DNA from: Flaviramulus multivorans
GTDB lineage: Bacteria; Bacteroidota; Bacteroidia; Flavobacteriales; Flavobacteriaceae
Length of the DNA: 64,000 nt
NCBI RefSeq assembly: GCF_021728415.1
Contig: NZ_JAKKDV010000009.1
Coordinates: 1 to 64,000, forward strand
Reading direction: 5' to 3'
Below are positions 17,941 to 27,052 of the stretch, piece by piece. Position 1 is the first letter of the stretch. Every line of letters starts with the position of its first letter. Both the position numbers and the translations under genes were made by a program. The notes beneath the pieces are model-generated. The model was not told the DNA's origin. It did no database searches and saw nothing but the letters and a program-made list of their open reading frames with translations.

Positions 17941-18381
17941 TTATTTAGTTTTTAAAAGCTTATTCTGCTCCTCCATTAACTCAGTAAGCTTGGATAGTAG
18001 CTCGATATCTTTTGGAGTTGCTACGGTTTTATCTTTTGTGTCTTGAGCTTTAGTACGTAGTCTATTCATAAATTTAACGACAATAAAAACAGTAAAACCG
18101 ATAATAAAAAAGTCTAAAAGAGCTTCACCTAAAGCGCCATAACCAATAGCTACCTCATCAGTACTTATAGTATCGTCTACATTTTTAACAGCTTCTTTTA
18201 GGATGATTTTTTTATCTTGAAAGTTAACACCATCCGTTAGTAATGATAATGGTGGTAGAAATACTTTTTTTACTAATACATCAATTACTTTGTTAAAGGA
18301 AGCGCCTATTATAATACCTATAGCCATATCCATCATATTTCCTTTTACTGCAAATTCTTTAAACTCTTTGAATATTTTCAT
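17941..18381 (-). CDS. mscL: Large-conductance mechanosensitive channel
   Basis: MscL opens under extreme membrane tension to release solutes after osmotic downshock. The 146-aa protein has the conserved N-terminal EFKEFAVKGNMMDMAIGIIIGASFNKVID (cytoplasmic helix and first membrane helix with the Ala/Gly packing face), the FLPPLSLL segment, the second membrane helix near residues 85-105 (FFIIGFTVFIVVKFMNRL) and a C-terminal cytoplasmic helix bundle ending ELLSKLTELMEEQNKLL. The periplasmic loop is longer than in E. coli, which is usual for Bacteroidetes. A TATATTTG -7 candidate is at 18408-18415 on the minus strand. Confidence 0.96.
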   Translation of the reverse strand: MKIFKEFKEFAVKGNMMDMAIGIIIGASFNKVIDVLVKKVFLPPLSLLTDGVNFQDKKIILKEAVKNVDDTISTDEVAIGYGALGEALLDFFIIGFTVFIVVKFMNRLRTKAQDTKDKTVATPKDIELLSKLTELMEEQNKLLKTK

Positions 18382-18522
18382 AATTAGTTTTTTAATAGTT
18401 GACTTAGCAAATATATTAGTTTGTAATAATCATTTTTAGTGCATTCAAAAGAAAAACCAATTTTGTATTTATTGACGTAATGATCACTTATATGATGCTT
18501 TTTCATAATTATTATTGATTTG

Positions 18523-18579
18523 GGTAATAATTTAAAATATTACCTTTTTTGGTAATAATAAAAAATATTACTATATTTG
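18523..18579 (+). promoter_or_regulatory. satD promoter with two tandem GGTAATA/TATTACC operators
   Basis: A textbook Bacteroidetes promoter: TTG at 18549-18551, 20-bp spacer, TATATTTG at 18572-18579. It is overlaid by two palindromes. GGTAATA-N8-TATTACC lies at 18523-18544, and GGTAATA-N8-TATTAC lies at 18551-18571, filling the spacer exactly. Repeat spacing is 28 bp. Occupancy of the second site would block RNA polymerase, so this reads as a repressor operator. The predicted start site is about 10 nt before the satD ATG. Confidence 0.75.
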
Positions 18580-18595
18580 GTTATATTTAAAAAAA

Positions 18596-19195
18596 ATGAT
18601 TGCAATAATAACAGGAGATATTATTAATTCTAAAACCAGCGACCCAAAAATATGGTTGCATGCTCTTAAGGGCAGTTTAAATCGTTATGGATTGGAGCCC
18701 AAAGTATGGGAAGTTTTTAGAGGTGATAGCTTTCAATTGGAAACAAAGCCAAAACAGGCTTTAGAAGCTGCTTTTTTAATAAAAGCTACCATAAAACAAT
18801 TTAAAAATATTGACGTTAGACTTGCTATTGGTATAGGTGATAAAACTTATGAATCAGAAAAAATAACAGAATCCAATGGAAGTGCTTTTGTTAATTCTGG
18901 AGAATGTTTTGAAGGTTTAAAAAAAACAACGCTTGCTATAAAGTCTCCTAATGAATCTTTCAACATTACAATGAATTTAATGTTCGATTTAGTGTTATTA
19001 ACTATAGATAGTTGGACGGCAACCTCAGCAAAACTTATTAAAACGGCTTTAGAAAACCCTGATTTAAATCAAGAACAGCTTGCTAAACTTTACGGCTCTA
19101 CGCAAAGCAACATTAGTAAAGGGCTTAAACGTGGCGGCATTGATGAAATTTTAAAACTATTGTACTATTACGAAACCCAAATAAAAAAGATATGA
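18596..19195 (+). CDS. SatD family protein with C-terminal helix-turn-helix
   Basis: A 199-aa protein matching the SatD family, named after a streptococcal acid-tolerance locus; the biochemical role is unknown. It starts AIITGDIINSKTSDP, has VFRGDSFQLETKP (near residue 41) and LAIGIGDKTYES (near 81) in a nucleotide-cyclase-like alpha/beta core. A C-terminal helix-turn-helix follows around residues 158-185, LNQEQLAKLYGSTQSNISKGLKRG. That HTH makes it a good candidate to bind the paired palindromes in its own promoter (inference). Its stop overlaps the start of the DUF3307 gene by 4 bp, the usual partner of satD. Confidence 0.83.
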   Translation: MIAIITGDIINSKTSDPKIWLHALKGSLNRYGLEPKVWEVFRGDSFQLETKPKQALEAAFLIKATIKQFKNIDVRLAIGIGDKTYESEKITESNGSAFVNSGECFEGLKKTTLAIKSPNESFNITMNLMFDLVLLTIDSWTATSAKLIKTALENPDLNQEQLAKLYGSTQSNISKGLKRGGIDEILKLLYYYETQIKKI

Positions 19196-19917
19196 TAGCC
19201 TTATCAATTAAATTAATACTCGCCCATTTTATTGGTGATTTTTTACTGCAACCTCAAAAGTGGGTGCTTCATAAAGAAACACATAAGCATAAGTCAAAAT
19301 TCCTATATTGGCATATTTTAGTGCATTTTGTTACCTTAATTTTAGTATTACAAGTAAACTTTAAATATTGGTTAGGTATTTTAATTATAACCATTTCTCA
19401 TTATATCATCGACGTTATAAAACTTCATTTAAAACCTAAATTAAATAATAGACTTCTATTTGGGTTAGACCAACTTGCACATTTCATAATAATTGCCTTA
19501 GTCGTTGGTATTTATGAACCCTATGAGTTTAATATAGAAATGCTTTACCATCCTCAATTCCTTTTACTAATTACAAGTTTATTAGGGATAACCATAGTTT
19601 CTTCCATTATAATGAAAACCCTTATATCCAAATGGGATTTAAAGGAATTTACCGAGGAAGCTTCTCTAGAAAAGGCTGGTGCTTATATTGGCATGTTAGA
19701 ACGCCTGTTTGTGTTTGCCTTTATAATTACACAACACTGGGAAGGTATTGGCTTTCTAATCGCCGCAAAATCTGTATTTAGATTTGGAGACTTATCTAAA
19801 GCAAAAGACAGAAAGCTTACAGAGTATATTTTAATAGGAACGTTATTGAGTTTTGGTTTAGCCATTTTGTTTGGAATAGGCTATGAATACGTCTTGAGCT
19901 TGATTAGTAGCCAATAA
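19192..19917 (+). CDS. DUF3307 domain membrane protein
   Basis: A 241-aa inner-membrane protein of the DUF3307 family, function unknown. The conserved start LAHFIGDFLLQPQKWVLHK, the next WHILVHFVTLILVL and the SHYIIDVIKLH and LDQLAHFIIIA segments carry the family's regularly placed His and Asp residues inside or next to membrane helices. There are six to seven hydrophobic segments. It overlaps satD by 4 bp, and SatD-DUF3307 pairs recur in bacteria, so a shared function is likely. Its 3' end overlaps the convergent FkbM gene by 14 bp. Confidence 0.83.
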   Translation: MIALSIKLILAHFIGDFLLQPQKWVLHKETHKHKSKFLYWHILVHFVTLILVLQVNFKYWLGILIITISHYIIDVIKLHLKPKLNNRLLFGLDQLAHFIIIALVVGIYEPYEFNIEMLYHPQFLLLITSLLGITIVSSIIMKTLISKWDLKEFTEEASLEKAGAYIGMLERLFVFAFIITQHWEGIGFLIAAKSVFRFGDLSKAKDRKLTEYILIGTLLSFGLAILFGIGYEYVLSLISSQ

Positions 19918-20776
19918 AATCTTTGGCAATTTCTATAAACTGTGTAACTCGACTTTTAGGCACCATCACATAATCACACCTATCTAAATCCGAATGAATA
20001 CCTATCTCCTTTATTTTATCAAATCGTAGCAATAGCTTATTTTGCTTAATTACTCTGAATATTTCGTAGTCTAAGTTTCGTAATAGTTCCTGAATCTTAT
20101 TTTGTCTTTCTATTCTAAAAGTGCTTAAGTCATTATACACTGGTAAAACTTCCATAAGAATTATTGGTTCGTCTTTAGCAATATCTTCTTTAAAGCTTTT
20201 TATAACTTCCAGCTCACCACCTTCAACATCTATTTTTAAAATAGAAATTTTATCAAGATTAACTTTGTCTTTTAAATCTTTATAATCGAAAAGTGGGATA
20301 TACGTCTTCTTTTTTTCTTTATGCTCTTCACGAAAATTTCCAATAGATGATGCAGAACTATCAACGATAGAATCATTCATAAAATGTAATGTACCTATTT
20401 CAGTTTTGTTTGAAATACCAACTGGAAGAATTGTTGTATTTTGAAAGTTATTTACTTGTATTAACCTCTGTAAATAATTAATACAAAAGGGATTGGGTTC
20501 AAATCCTATATAGTTTATTTCGGGGGAAACACTTTTTATTTTTAGTAAAGTTTGCCCAGTATTAATACCTACATCAATAAAGCTTTTACCAGAAATTGAG
20601 AAAGCAATTTTTAATACATTTATCATCCATGGTTCAGAAATATATAGATTGGAAGAACCCACATCATTAATTACTGGGACAATAAATTTTTTATCATTAA
20701 TCCTTATCGTTTTGCTAAAATTAAAATATTTAAAAATTTTTAACTTATTTAAAACTTTTACTAATATTTCATTCAT
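19904..20776 (-). CDS. FkbM family methyltransferase
   Basis: A 290-aa SAM-dependent methyltransferase of the FkbM type. The SAM-binding motif I is FIDVGINTGQTLL (near residue 62), the acidic end of strand 2 is YIGFEPNPFCINYL (near 86) and the post-motif ILKIDVEGGELEVIKSF (near 183) is the FkbM signature. Such enzymes methylate O-groups on polyketides or surface glycans; the acceptor is unknown. It is probably a single gene: ccsA lies upstream on the same strand with a 13-bp gap (20777-20789), so cotranscription with ccsA is possible. The 3' end overlaps the convergent DUF3307 gene. Confidence 0.85.
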   Translation of the reverse strand: MNEILVKVLNKLKIFKYFNFSKTIRINDKKFIVPVINDVGSSNLYISEPWMINVLKIAFSISGKSFIDVGINTGQTLLKIKSVSPEINYIGFEPNPFCINYLQRLIQVNNFQNTTILPVGISNKTEIGTLHFMNDSIVDSSASSIGNFREEHKEKKKTYIPLFDYKDLKDKVNLDKISILKIDVEGGELEVIKSFKEDIAKDEPIILMEVLPVYNDLSTFRIERQNKIQELLRNLDYEIFRVIKQNKLLLRFDKIKEIGIHSDLDRCDYVMVPKSRVTQFIEIAKDFIGY

Positions 20777-20789
20777 AACAAATCTTTAA

Positions 20790-23700
20790 TTATTTCTTAT
20801 AATATTTAGCATAACCTCTATATCCAAAAAATCCTAAAATAGCTACTAAAACGCAAGCAATACCAATAAACTGTAGACTTACAATTTGATCACCACTCGC
20901 ATAACTGTGTAAACCTGCCAGATAGAAATTAACGCCAAAATAGGTCATCATAATACTTGAGAAAGCCACAATAGACATAAGATTAAAAAACCAACGACCA
21001 CGAAGCCCTGGAACCAATCGCATATGGATAACAAAAGCATAAACCATAATACTAATTAAAGCCCAAGTTTCTTTTGGATCCCAACCCCAATAGCGTCCCC
21101 AACTTTCGTTGGCCCACATACCACCCAAAAAGTTTCCTATTGTAAGCATAACTAAACCAACTGTAAGTGCCATTTCGTTAATAATGGTTAGTTCCCTTAT
21201 GTTAAGCTCCATTTTTTGTTTATTCTTTTGGGTAGTAAAAATCATTAAGAATAACGACACGACTCCTAAAATCATTCCTAAAGTAAAAGGACCATAGCTC
21301 GCAACAATAACAGCCACATGTATCATGAGCCAATAACTATTTAAAACAGGCTGTAGGTTTGCAATAGCTGGATCCATCCAATTCCAATGTGCAATCATTA
21401 AAATCATTGACGTTACAAATGCAGTTGAAGCTATAGTTAAATCACTCTTTCTTCCAAAGGCTAATCCAAAAAACATAGTTGCCCAAGCCACATAAATCAT
21501 AGATTCGTAAGCATCACTCCAAGGCGCATGACCAGAAATATACCAACGTGTAATTAAACCTAAGGTATGTATTATAAACAACCCTAAAATTATATACTTA
21601 AAAATGGTTATCGCTAAATTTATAAGCTTACTGTGCTCTTTAAATATTTGAATAATTAATAAAATAAACAACAAGGTACCAGCATACATATACCAACTAA
21701 AAAGCTTCTTGAATATATCGTATTTATTGTAAAGCACTTCTGTTTTTACTTTATCATCACTCAACATCACATTACTACCAAATTTGTTCTGTGTTTTATT
21801 AAACGCTTTCAACAACTTTGATGCTTCAGAAAAATCACCAGTTTTTTTTGCGTTGTTTAATGTATATAAGTAAACTCCAAAACCATTTTTTATAAAATTA
21901 GCGTAGAGAGAATCTGATATTTTATAATCACCCTGTTTATAATCGTAAGTAGAAATCCATTTATTATTATCGTCATTAGGAATTGGGAATATTTTTAAAG
22001 ACATCCCTTCTATGGTATTATATAGTAAGTTTACACGTTGGTCAGTTTCCTTAAATTCTTTTTGAAAACCATTCGGGACTTGAGCTTTGTAAGCTTCGTC
22101 TAAATAAGGAGCCAACTTATACTCTCCTCTATCCGAAAAGAAATCAGCTAGTACAGCATACTTTTCGGTTTTACCAATACCTATTATTTTTCTAATAGAA
22201 TCCCCTTTCTTTGGTTTTAAATATATGATTGGGACATTATACCATAACATAGGACTCTCTTGGATAGATAAAAACACTTGGTTTGCATCAAACTCTTCAT
22301 AAGTATCATATTTACTTAACTTTCGAAGCATTTCAGACGCATACGTGTTTACCGGCATCATACGTCCGCTAAGATCTTGAATCACTAAATGTCCAAATTC
22401 ATCAGCATGTGCTTTTGGTGTAATATTCGCTCTTAAAATAGAATCAATTTGCGCTTTTGTTGGTTTAGAATGGTCATGGCCATCATTTTCAGAATGTGTT
22501 TGAGAGAACATATTCAACCCAAAAAATAAAGCAATCAAAGTGAATACTTTTGCCTTTTTAGCTTTTACCCTTTCTAGTTTTTTCTTTAAATCACCAAAAC
22601 GTGAATGCTTACTAAACAAAATAGCCATCAATCCAAAATAAAGCATCATATAGCCTATATAAGTGATTAAAGTGCCCCAATAATCATGATTAACCGATAG
22701 AATTGTTCCTTTTTCATCGGGATCGAAACTCGACTGAAAAAATCGGTATCCACGATGGTCTAGGATATTATTCATATAGATTTTATAATCATAATCGCCT
22801 TTGGTTTCATCTAAAACAGTCACTTCACTGGAATAAGCCGAATAACCTCGTTCAGTTCCTGGATAACGCTCCGCTTCAAAATCGTTTAATTTGATTGAAA
22901 ACGGTAACTCTAAAACTTTAGAACCATATTTAAAAGCAAACTCTAAACCACCTACTTTAATTTCTTTATAGTTATTGTTCATTCCCTTCCCTCCTAGTAA
23001 ACCAATACTTTTACTTTCGCCATTGGTAGTTACTTTTAATACTACACCATCTTCATCATTTTTAAGTAATTGTGATTTTTGAACAATGTCAAAAATACCT
23101 TTTACTACAGGTTTTGGAAACACTATTTGCATATTCCCTATCACATATCTTGAGCGTAAATAAAGTGGCTGTAGACTATCTTTAACAAGCGTGCCTTGTG
23201 CTCTGGTAGCCATAGTCATATACTCTCCTTCAAAAGGTGAATTAATGCTTAAAGAATCGCCTTCGTAAATAATGTTGATAGCACCTTCCGTAGGTTTATT
23301 TAAAGCAAATAAAACATTATGAATACTAGATACTTGCCCTACTTTTAAAAAGTGATTATGTGGTGCTCCATTACCAGCTTCAACAATTTTTAAATATGCT
23401 TCACCATTTTCATCAGGTATGATATCTTCTTCAGCACCAACAATAAATTTTTCTAACTCAATCGTTACTGGCTGTTGGTTGTATTCAGTTTCAACTTTAA
23501 AATCGTTTTCTAATCGCCCTGAGAAATCTACTTCTTCTTCAATCACGCGCATTTGATTAACCCCATCTATCACAAAATCTCCATAAATATTACCCGATAT
23601 ATATGTTTTCTGAGATAGGAACTTATTTTCGGTAGCACCTTCACGTATGGCCATCATGCCTTCAAAACTAACATAGCGTGTAATAAAAGCACCAAGCAAA

Positions 23701-23975
23701 ATGAGTATGAATGCCAAATGCAAAGTAAAAGTTGCCCACTTTTCTTTTTTATATAATTTAAACCTAAAAACGTTACCGATAAAATTGATAATAAAAAACA
23801 CCATAATAGCTTCAAACCACCATGCATTATATATTAGATTTCTGGTATAAGGCGTAGGTGAAGTATCTTGTCCTGCGTCTAAAAATGTACCAGTTGCCAT
23901 GGCAGCGGCAAAAACAATAAATAAAATAGCGGTAAGTCTTGTAGAGAAAAGAATTTTGGCGAGTTTTTCTTGCAT
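20790..23975 (-). CDS. ccsA: Fused cytochrome c biogenesis protein CcsBA (ResB-ResC)
   Basis: System II haem exporter and cytochrome c synthase, with the ResB/CcsB and ResC/CcsA parts fused in one chain of about 1061 aa. The N-terminal half has CcsB-type membrane helices (LAKILFSTRLTAILF, then FEAIMVFFIINFIGNVFRFK) and a large periplasmic region. The C-terminal third has the CcsA helices and the tryptophan-rich haem-binding WANESWGRYWGWDPKETWAL (near residue 957), with histidines in flanking helices. The frame is open to 24002, but a TAAATTTG -7 box covers 24000-24007, so the ATG at 23975 is preferred. A truncated haemoglobin gene lies upstream on the same strand. Confidence 0.93.
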   Translation of the reverse strand: MQEKLAKILFSTRLTAILFIVFAAAMATGTFLDAGQDTSPTPYTRNLIYNAWWFEAIMVFFIINFIGNVFRFKLYKKEKWATFTLHLAFILILLGAFITRYVSFEGMMAIREGATENKFLSQKTYISGNIYGDFVIDGVNQMRVIEEEVDFSGRLENDFKVETEYNQQPVTIELEKFIVGAEEDIIPDENGEAYLKIVEAGNGAPHNHFLKVGQVSSIHNVLFALNKPTEGAINIIYEGDSLSINSPFEGEYMTMATRAQGTLVKDSLQPLYLRSRYVIGNMQIVFPKPVVKGIFDIVQKSQLLKNDEDGVVLKVTTNGESKSIGLLGGKGMNNNYKEIKVGGLEFAFKYGSKVLELPFSIKLNDFEAERYPGTERGYSAYSSEVTVLDETKGDYDYKIYMNNILDHRGYRFFQSSFDPDEKGTILSVNHDYWGTLITYIGYMMLYFGLMAILFSKHSRFGDLKKKLERVKAKKAKVFTLIALFFGLNMFSQTHSENDGHDHSKPTKAQIDSILRANITPKAHADEFGHLVIQDLSGRMMPVNTYASEMLRKLSKYDTYEEFDANQVFLSIQESPMLWYNVPIIYLKPKKGDSIRKIIGIGKTEKYAVLADFFSDRGEYKLAPYLDEAYKAQVPNGFQKEFKETDQRVNLLYNTIEGMSLKIFPIPNDDNNKWISTYDYKQGDYKISDSLYANFIKNGFGVYLYTLNNAKKTGDFSEASKLLKAFNKTQNKFGSNVMLSDDKVKTEVLYNKYDIFKKLFSWYMYAGTLLFILLIIQIFKEHSKLINLAITIFKYIILGLFIIHTLGLITRWYISGHAPWSDAYESMIYVAWATMFFGLAFGRKSDLTIASTAFVTSMILMIAHWNWMDPAIANLQPVLNSYWLMIHVAVIVASYGPFTLGMILGVVSLFLMIFTTQKNKQKMELNIRELTIINEMALTVGLVMLTIGNFLGGMWANESWGRYWGWDPKETWALISIMVYAFVIHMRLVPGLRGRWFFNLMSIVAFSSIMMTYFGVNFYLAGLHSYASGDQIVSLQFIGIACVLVAILGFFGYRGYAKYYKK

Positions 23976-24050
23976 AATCATAGCCCTTTTAAGGTCGTGC
24001 AAATTTACGCATTAAAGTTTATTTTGAAGTGTTAAAGTATTCAAAAAAGT

Positions 24051-24443
24051 CTATCCTTTTTTTCTTGCTTCAAATATTTTTAAATAAAGAAAAGTACCCA
24101 TTTTTCTAGCACGTCGTTTTGCGTTTTCAGCATAGTCACCTTCAAAAAGCTCGTCTATGGTTTGAAACCAAAGATTTAACCATAAACCAAAGTGTAATTC
24201 GGTAATTGTATGGTTGTTTTCTTTATCAACTTTCACATGTACATCTAATGGGTTACCTGTATATCGTGTTTTTAAAAACAAACTAGACTCCCAAAATATT
24301 GTAAGACGCTCCAAGTGTTCGTCCCAGTCTTTTATAACATCATTAAAAAACGGACCTAAAACATCGTCTTTCCTAACTTTTTTGTAAAAAGTTGAAACCA
24401 ACAAAAACACATCTTCTTTACTTTTAATATCTTTCTTTTGCAT
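24051..24443 (-). CDS. Group III truncated haemoglobin
   Basis: A 130-aa haem protein of the 2-on-2 globin fold, group III type. Visible features are VFLLVSTFYKKVRKDDVLGPFFND (helices A-B, with Phe-Tyr at the B9-B10 positions), WDEHLERLTIFWESSLF (helix C-E region with Trp), YTGNPLDVHVK, and the proximal His in TELHFGLWLNLWFQTIDELF (helix F-G). Proposed roles are oxygen, NO or peroxide handling. It lies directly upstream of the cytochrome c biogenesis gene; a haem-related link is possible. The ATG at 24443 is chosen over the slightly longer frame; TATCTTTG at 24450-24457 on this strand would be a -7 box, implying a near-leaderless mRNA or the downstream start. Confidence 0.9.
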   Translation of the reverse strand: MQKKDIKSKEDVFLLVSTFYKKVRKDDVLGPFFNDVIKDWDEHLERLTIFWESSLFLKTRYTGNPLDVHVKVDKENNHTITELHFGLWLNLWFQTIDELFEGDYAENAKRRARKMGTFLYLKIFEARKKG

Positions 24444-24502
24444 ATAAAACAAAGATAAAACATTTGGTTTCTTTATAGCGTAATATTAACTATTTTAGCA
24501 AT

Positions 24503-25270
24503 ATGATTTCAGTAGTAATTCTTGGCGCAGGCAATGTGGCAACCCATTTATTCAAAGCTTTAAATGATGCAAAAAAAACATCTGTTATTCAATGTTTTAA
24601 TAGAAAAATAGATGCTTTAAATTCATACAAAAATAATGTAGACATTACAGATGATTTGAACCAACTTAAAGAAGCTGACATTTATATTTTAGCCGTTAGT
24701 GATGATGCCATTGCAAGTCTATCCCAACAACTCCCTTTTGAAAATAGACTGGTGGTTCACACCTCCGGTAGTGTTAGCGTTTATGATTTAGATAAAAAGC
24801 ATAAACGTGGTGTCTTATATCCATTACAAACATTCAGCAAAGAAGTAAAAATGGATTTTAAAAATGTGCCTATTTGCATTGAAACGGTGGATAAAAAAAG
24901 CTATCCGCTTTTAAAAGAACTGGCTGTGAGTATAGGTAGCCCAACAAAAAGAGTTAATAGCGACCAACGTAAAGTGTTACATTTAGCCGCCGTATTTGTT
25001 AATAATTTCACTAATCAGTTATACAGAATAGGACATGAAATTACTGAAAGCGAAGGCGCAGAGTTTGATTTATTAAAACCGCTAATACTTGAATCTGCAA
25101 AAAAAATTCAGGACGTATCACCCTATATGGCACAAACGGGGCCTGCCAAACGAAATGATAAAAAAACCATTAACAAGCACTTGAAAATTTTGAAAAACGA
25201 CCAACATAAAGCGATTTACAAACTACTAACAACCTCGATACAACACACCCATGGAAGCAAAAAGTTATAA
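24503..25270 (+). CDS. Rossmann-fold protein with DUF2520 domain
   Basis: A 255-aa cytoplasmic protein with an N-terminal NADP-binding Rossmann domain (VVILGAGNVATHLFKAL at residues 3-19; DIYILAVSDDAI near 70) and a C-terminal DUF2520 helical domain (YPLQTFSKE near 108; HLAAVFVNNFTNQLY near 150; GPAKRNDKKTINKHL near 212). Overall it resembles ketopantoate/6-phosphogluconate-type dehydrogenases; the reaction is unknown. It is the first gene of a tight cluster (overlap of 20 bp with the KdsC-like gene, then UbiA and Maf) that I recall as conserved in Flavobacteriaceae. Confidence 0.88.
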   Translation: MISVVILGAGNVATHLFKALNDAKKTSVIQCFNRKIDALNSYKNNVDITDDLNQLKEADIYILAVSDDAIASLSQQLPFENRLVVHTSGSVSVYDLDKKHKRGVLYPLQTFSKEVKMDFKNVPICIETVDKKSYPLLKELAVSIGSPTKRVNSDQRKVLHLAAVFVNNFTNQLYRIGHEITESEGAEFDLLKPLILESAKKIQDVSPYMAQTGPAKRNDKKTINKHLKILKNDQHKAIYKLLTTSIQHTHGSKKL

Positions 25271-25781
25271 AGAATATTTAGAACACATAACTACTTTTAT
25301 TTTTGATGTTGATGGTGTTTTAACCAATGGAAACGTAATGATTACCACTGAAGGTGACATGCTTAGAACTATGAGTGTTAAAGATGGTTATGCTATTAGA
25401 ACTGCCATAAATGCTGGGTTTAATGTTTGTATAATATCTGCAGGAACCAATGAAGGTGTTAGAATTCGGTTAAGTGGCTTAGGGGTTCAAGACGTTTATT
25501 TGGGAGCTCACAATAAAATGGAACAGTTGCATGATTATATTGATAAAAGGCATGTGAAACCTGAAAATGTACTTTATATGGGTGATGATATTCCTGATTT
25601 TCTTGTGATGAAAAAAATAGGTTTACCTTGTTGTCCGCAAGACGCCGTTCCAGAAATAAAAAGTATTTCAAAATATGTTTCACATAAAAAAGGAGGCAAA
25701 GGTGCTGTGAGGGATGTTATTGAACAAGTGTTGAAAGTACAAGGAAAATGGGGCAGCGATTTTAGTGGTAAAATTGATTGA
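25251..25781 (+). CDS. KdsC-type HAD phosphatase (Kdo 8-phosphate phosphatase family)
   Basis: A 176-aa HAD enzyme without a cap domain, of the KdsC/CMAS-type subfamily. Motif I is TFIFDVDGVLTNG (near residue 14), the SVKDGYAIRTAINAGF segment follows, motif II is ICIISAGTN-like (VCIISAGTNEGV near 63), then GAHNKMEQL and motif IV LYMGDDIPDF (near 105). KdsC dephosphorylates Kdo-8-phosphate for LPS synthesis, and homologues can be general sugar-acid phosphatases. It overlaps the DUF2520 gene by 20 bp. The start inside the overlap is supported by alignment of motif I at the usual distance. Confidence 0.87.
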   Translation: MEAKSYKEYLEHITTFIFDVDGVLTNGNVMITTEGDMLRTMSVKDGYAIRTAINAGFNVCIISAGTNEGVRIRLSGLGVQDVYLGAHNKMEQLHDYIDKRHVKPENVLYMGDDIPDFLVMKKIGLPCCPQDAVPEIKSISKYVSHKKGGKGAVRDVIEQVLKVQGKWGSDFSGKID

Positions 25782-25809
25782 CAACTATTATTTTTTATTA
25801 TCGTAATCA

Positions 25810-26127
25810 TTGGAAAGAAACAAAAGAAGACACAGCACAGGTTTTGGATATATTGGTTTTGGTAATAACCACAGCGTTTTTAACAAAAAATCAAAAAAAG
25901 CTTTTTCTTACTTAAAAGACAAGCTAAACAGAGAATCTCAAAATCATTTTCAAACAAATTTTAGTCATAAAACACTTTCAATAAATGAAAAGAATTTGAT
26001 AAAAAATAAAATTAGAAAGGATGAAAAGCACAAAGTAATAAAGACTTTGGTAGCGACTTTTATCTTATTAATTTTAGTCATAGTGACCTTAAAAATCTTA
26101 ATAGACATTTACATGTCAAAACTTTAA
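25810..26127 (+). CDS. Small basic protein with C-terminal membrane anchor
   Basis: Not a family I can name. The 105-aa product is very basic and Asn/Lys-rich with one hydrophobic segment at the C-terminus (about 81-100, TLVATFILLILVIVTLKILI), so it is probably a tail-anchored inner-membrane protein. There is no in-frame ATG before the C-terminus; the first usable start is TTG at 25810, two codons after an in-frame TAA. It sits between kdsC-like and ubiA genes in the same direction, 28 bp and 10 bp from its neighbours, so it is part of that unit. If the TTG is not used, the ORF may be spurious. Confidence 0.6.
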   Translation: MERNKRRHSTGFGYIGFGNNHSVFNKKSKKAFSYLKDKLNRESQNHFQTNFSHKTLSINEKNLIKNKIRKDEKHKVIKTLVATFILLILVIVTLKILIDIYMSKL

Positions 26128-26137
26128 ATTTAAGCTG

Positions 26138-27052
26138 TTGATCTTCCTTAACCTTATTCGCTGGAAAAACTTACTTATGATTGCCCTTGTGCAACTACTT
26201 ATTAAATATGCACTCTTAGAACCATTCGGTGTTCAAACGAGTTTAGATGGTTTGGGTATTTTTCTTTTAGTTATAGCCACTGTTTTTATTGCTGCTGCTG
26301 GAAATATTATTAATGATATTAATGATGTAGAAATCGATTTGATAAATAAACCTGACAAAATAATTATAGGCAAAACGATCTCTGAAAAAGCAGCTTATAA
26401 TTTGTTTATAATATTCAACTTAATAGGCGTTGGTATTGGTTTTTATCTTTCTAACTCTGTTAATAGAGCGCCCTTCTTCTCTATTTTTGTTATTATTTCT
26501 GTACTACTTTACATTTACTCAACTTACTTAAAACGTATTTTATTAATTGGTAATATTGTTATTTCCATACTAGTGGCTTTAAGCATCCTTATTGTAGGTG
26601 TTTTTGAATTACTTCCAACGATTACACCTCAAAATCAACAAATTCAGTTTACATTTTTTAAAATTATTTTTGACTATGCGTTGTTTGCTTTCTGTATCAA
26701 TTTACTTCGAGAAATAGCGAAAGACATTGAAGATATTGACGGCGACTATAAAGCAGAAATGAATACTTTACCCATTGCTATTGGTAGAGAACGTGCAAAA
26801 AATATTTTAACTGCTTTAAATTTTATACCACTATTAGCACTTATTTATTATGTTGTTACTACACTGTACAAACAACCTATAGCGGTTGGCTATTTTTTAC
26901 TATTAGTTATTGCTCCATTACTCTACATCACTATAAAAACATTTAGTGCTGAAAGTAAAAAGGACTTTCATCACTTAAGTAATACGTATAAATGGGTTAT
27001 GCTTTCTGGAGTACTTTCATTACTTTTATACAAGTACATTATTCTTAATTAA
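26138..27052 (+). CDS. UbiA-family prenyltransferase (geranylgeranylglycerol-phosphate geranylgeranyltransferase-like)
   Basis: A 304-aa inner-membrane prenyltransferase with eight or nine hydrophobic segments. The first Asp-rich site is NDINDVEIDLINKPDK (near residue 68, N-D-x3-D-x3-D) and the second is LREIAKDIEDIDGDYKAEMNTLPIAIG (near 190). Family members in Bacteroidetes are often called DGGGP synthase-like because they resemble the archaeal ether-lipid enzyme; the true acceptor is unproven. The reading begins at TTG 26138, which gives a start FLNLIRWKN close to that of relatives; the first ATG is 13 codons later. Its stop overlaps the maf start by 1 bp. Confidence 0.85.
   Translation: MIFLNLIRWKNLLMIALVQLLIKYALLEPFGVQTSLDGLGIFLLVIATVFIAAAGNIINDINDVEIDLINKPDKIIIGKTISEKAAYNLFIIFNLIGVGIGFYLSNSVNRAPFFSIFVIISVLLYIYSTYLKRILLIGNIVISILVALSILIVGVFELLPTITPQNQQIQFTFFKIIFDYALFAFCINLLREIAKDIEDIDGDYKAEMNTLPIAIGRERAKNILTALNFIPLLALIYYVVTTLYKQPIAVGYFLLLVIAPLLYITIKTFSAESKKDFHHLSNTYKWVMLSGVLSLLLYKYIILN

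Noticed and set aside
23976-24002. Upstream start for ccsA
   Set aside because: A TAAATTTG -7 box covers this point and the family-typical start QEKLAKILFSTRL begins at the ATG at 23975.
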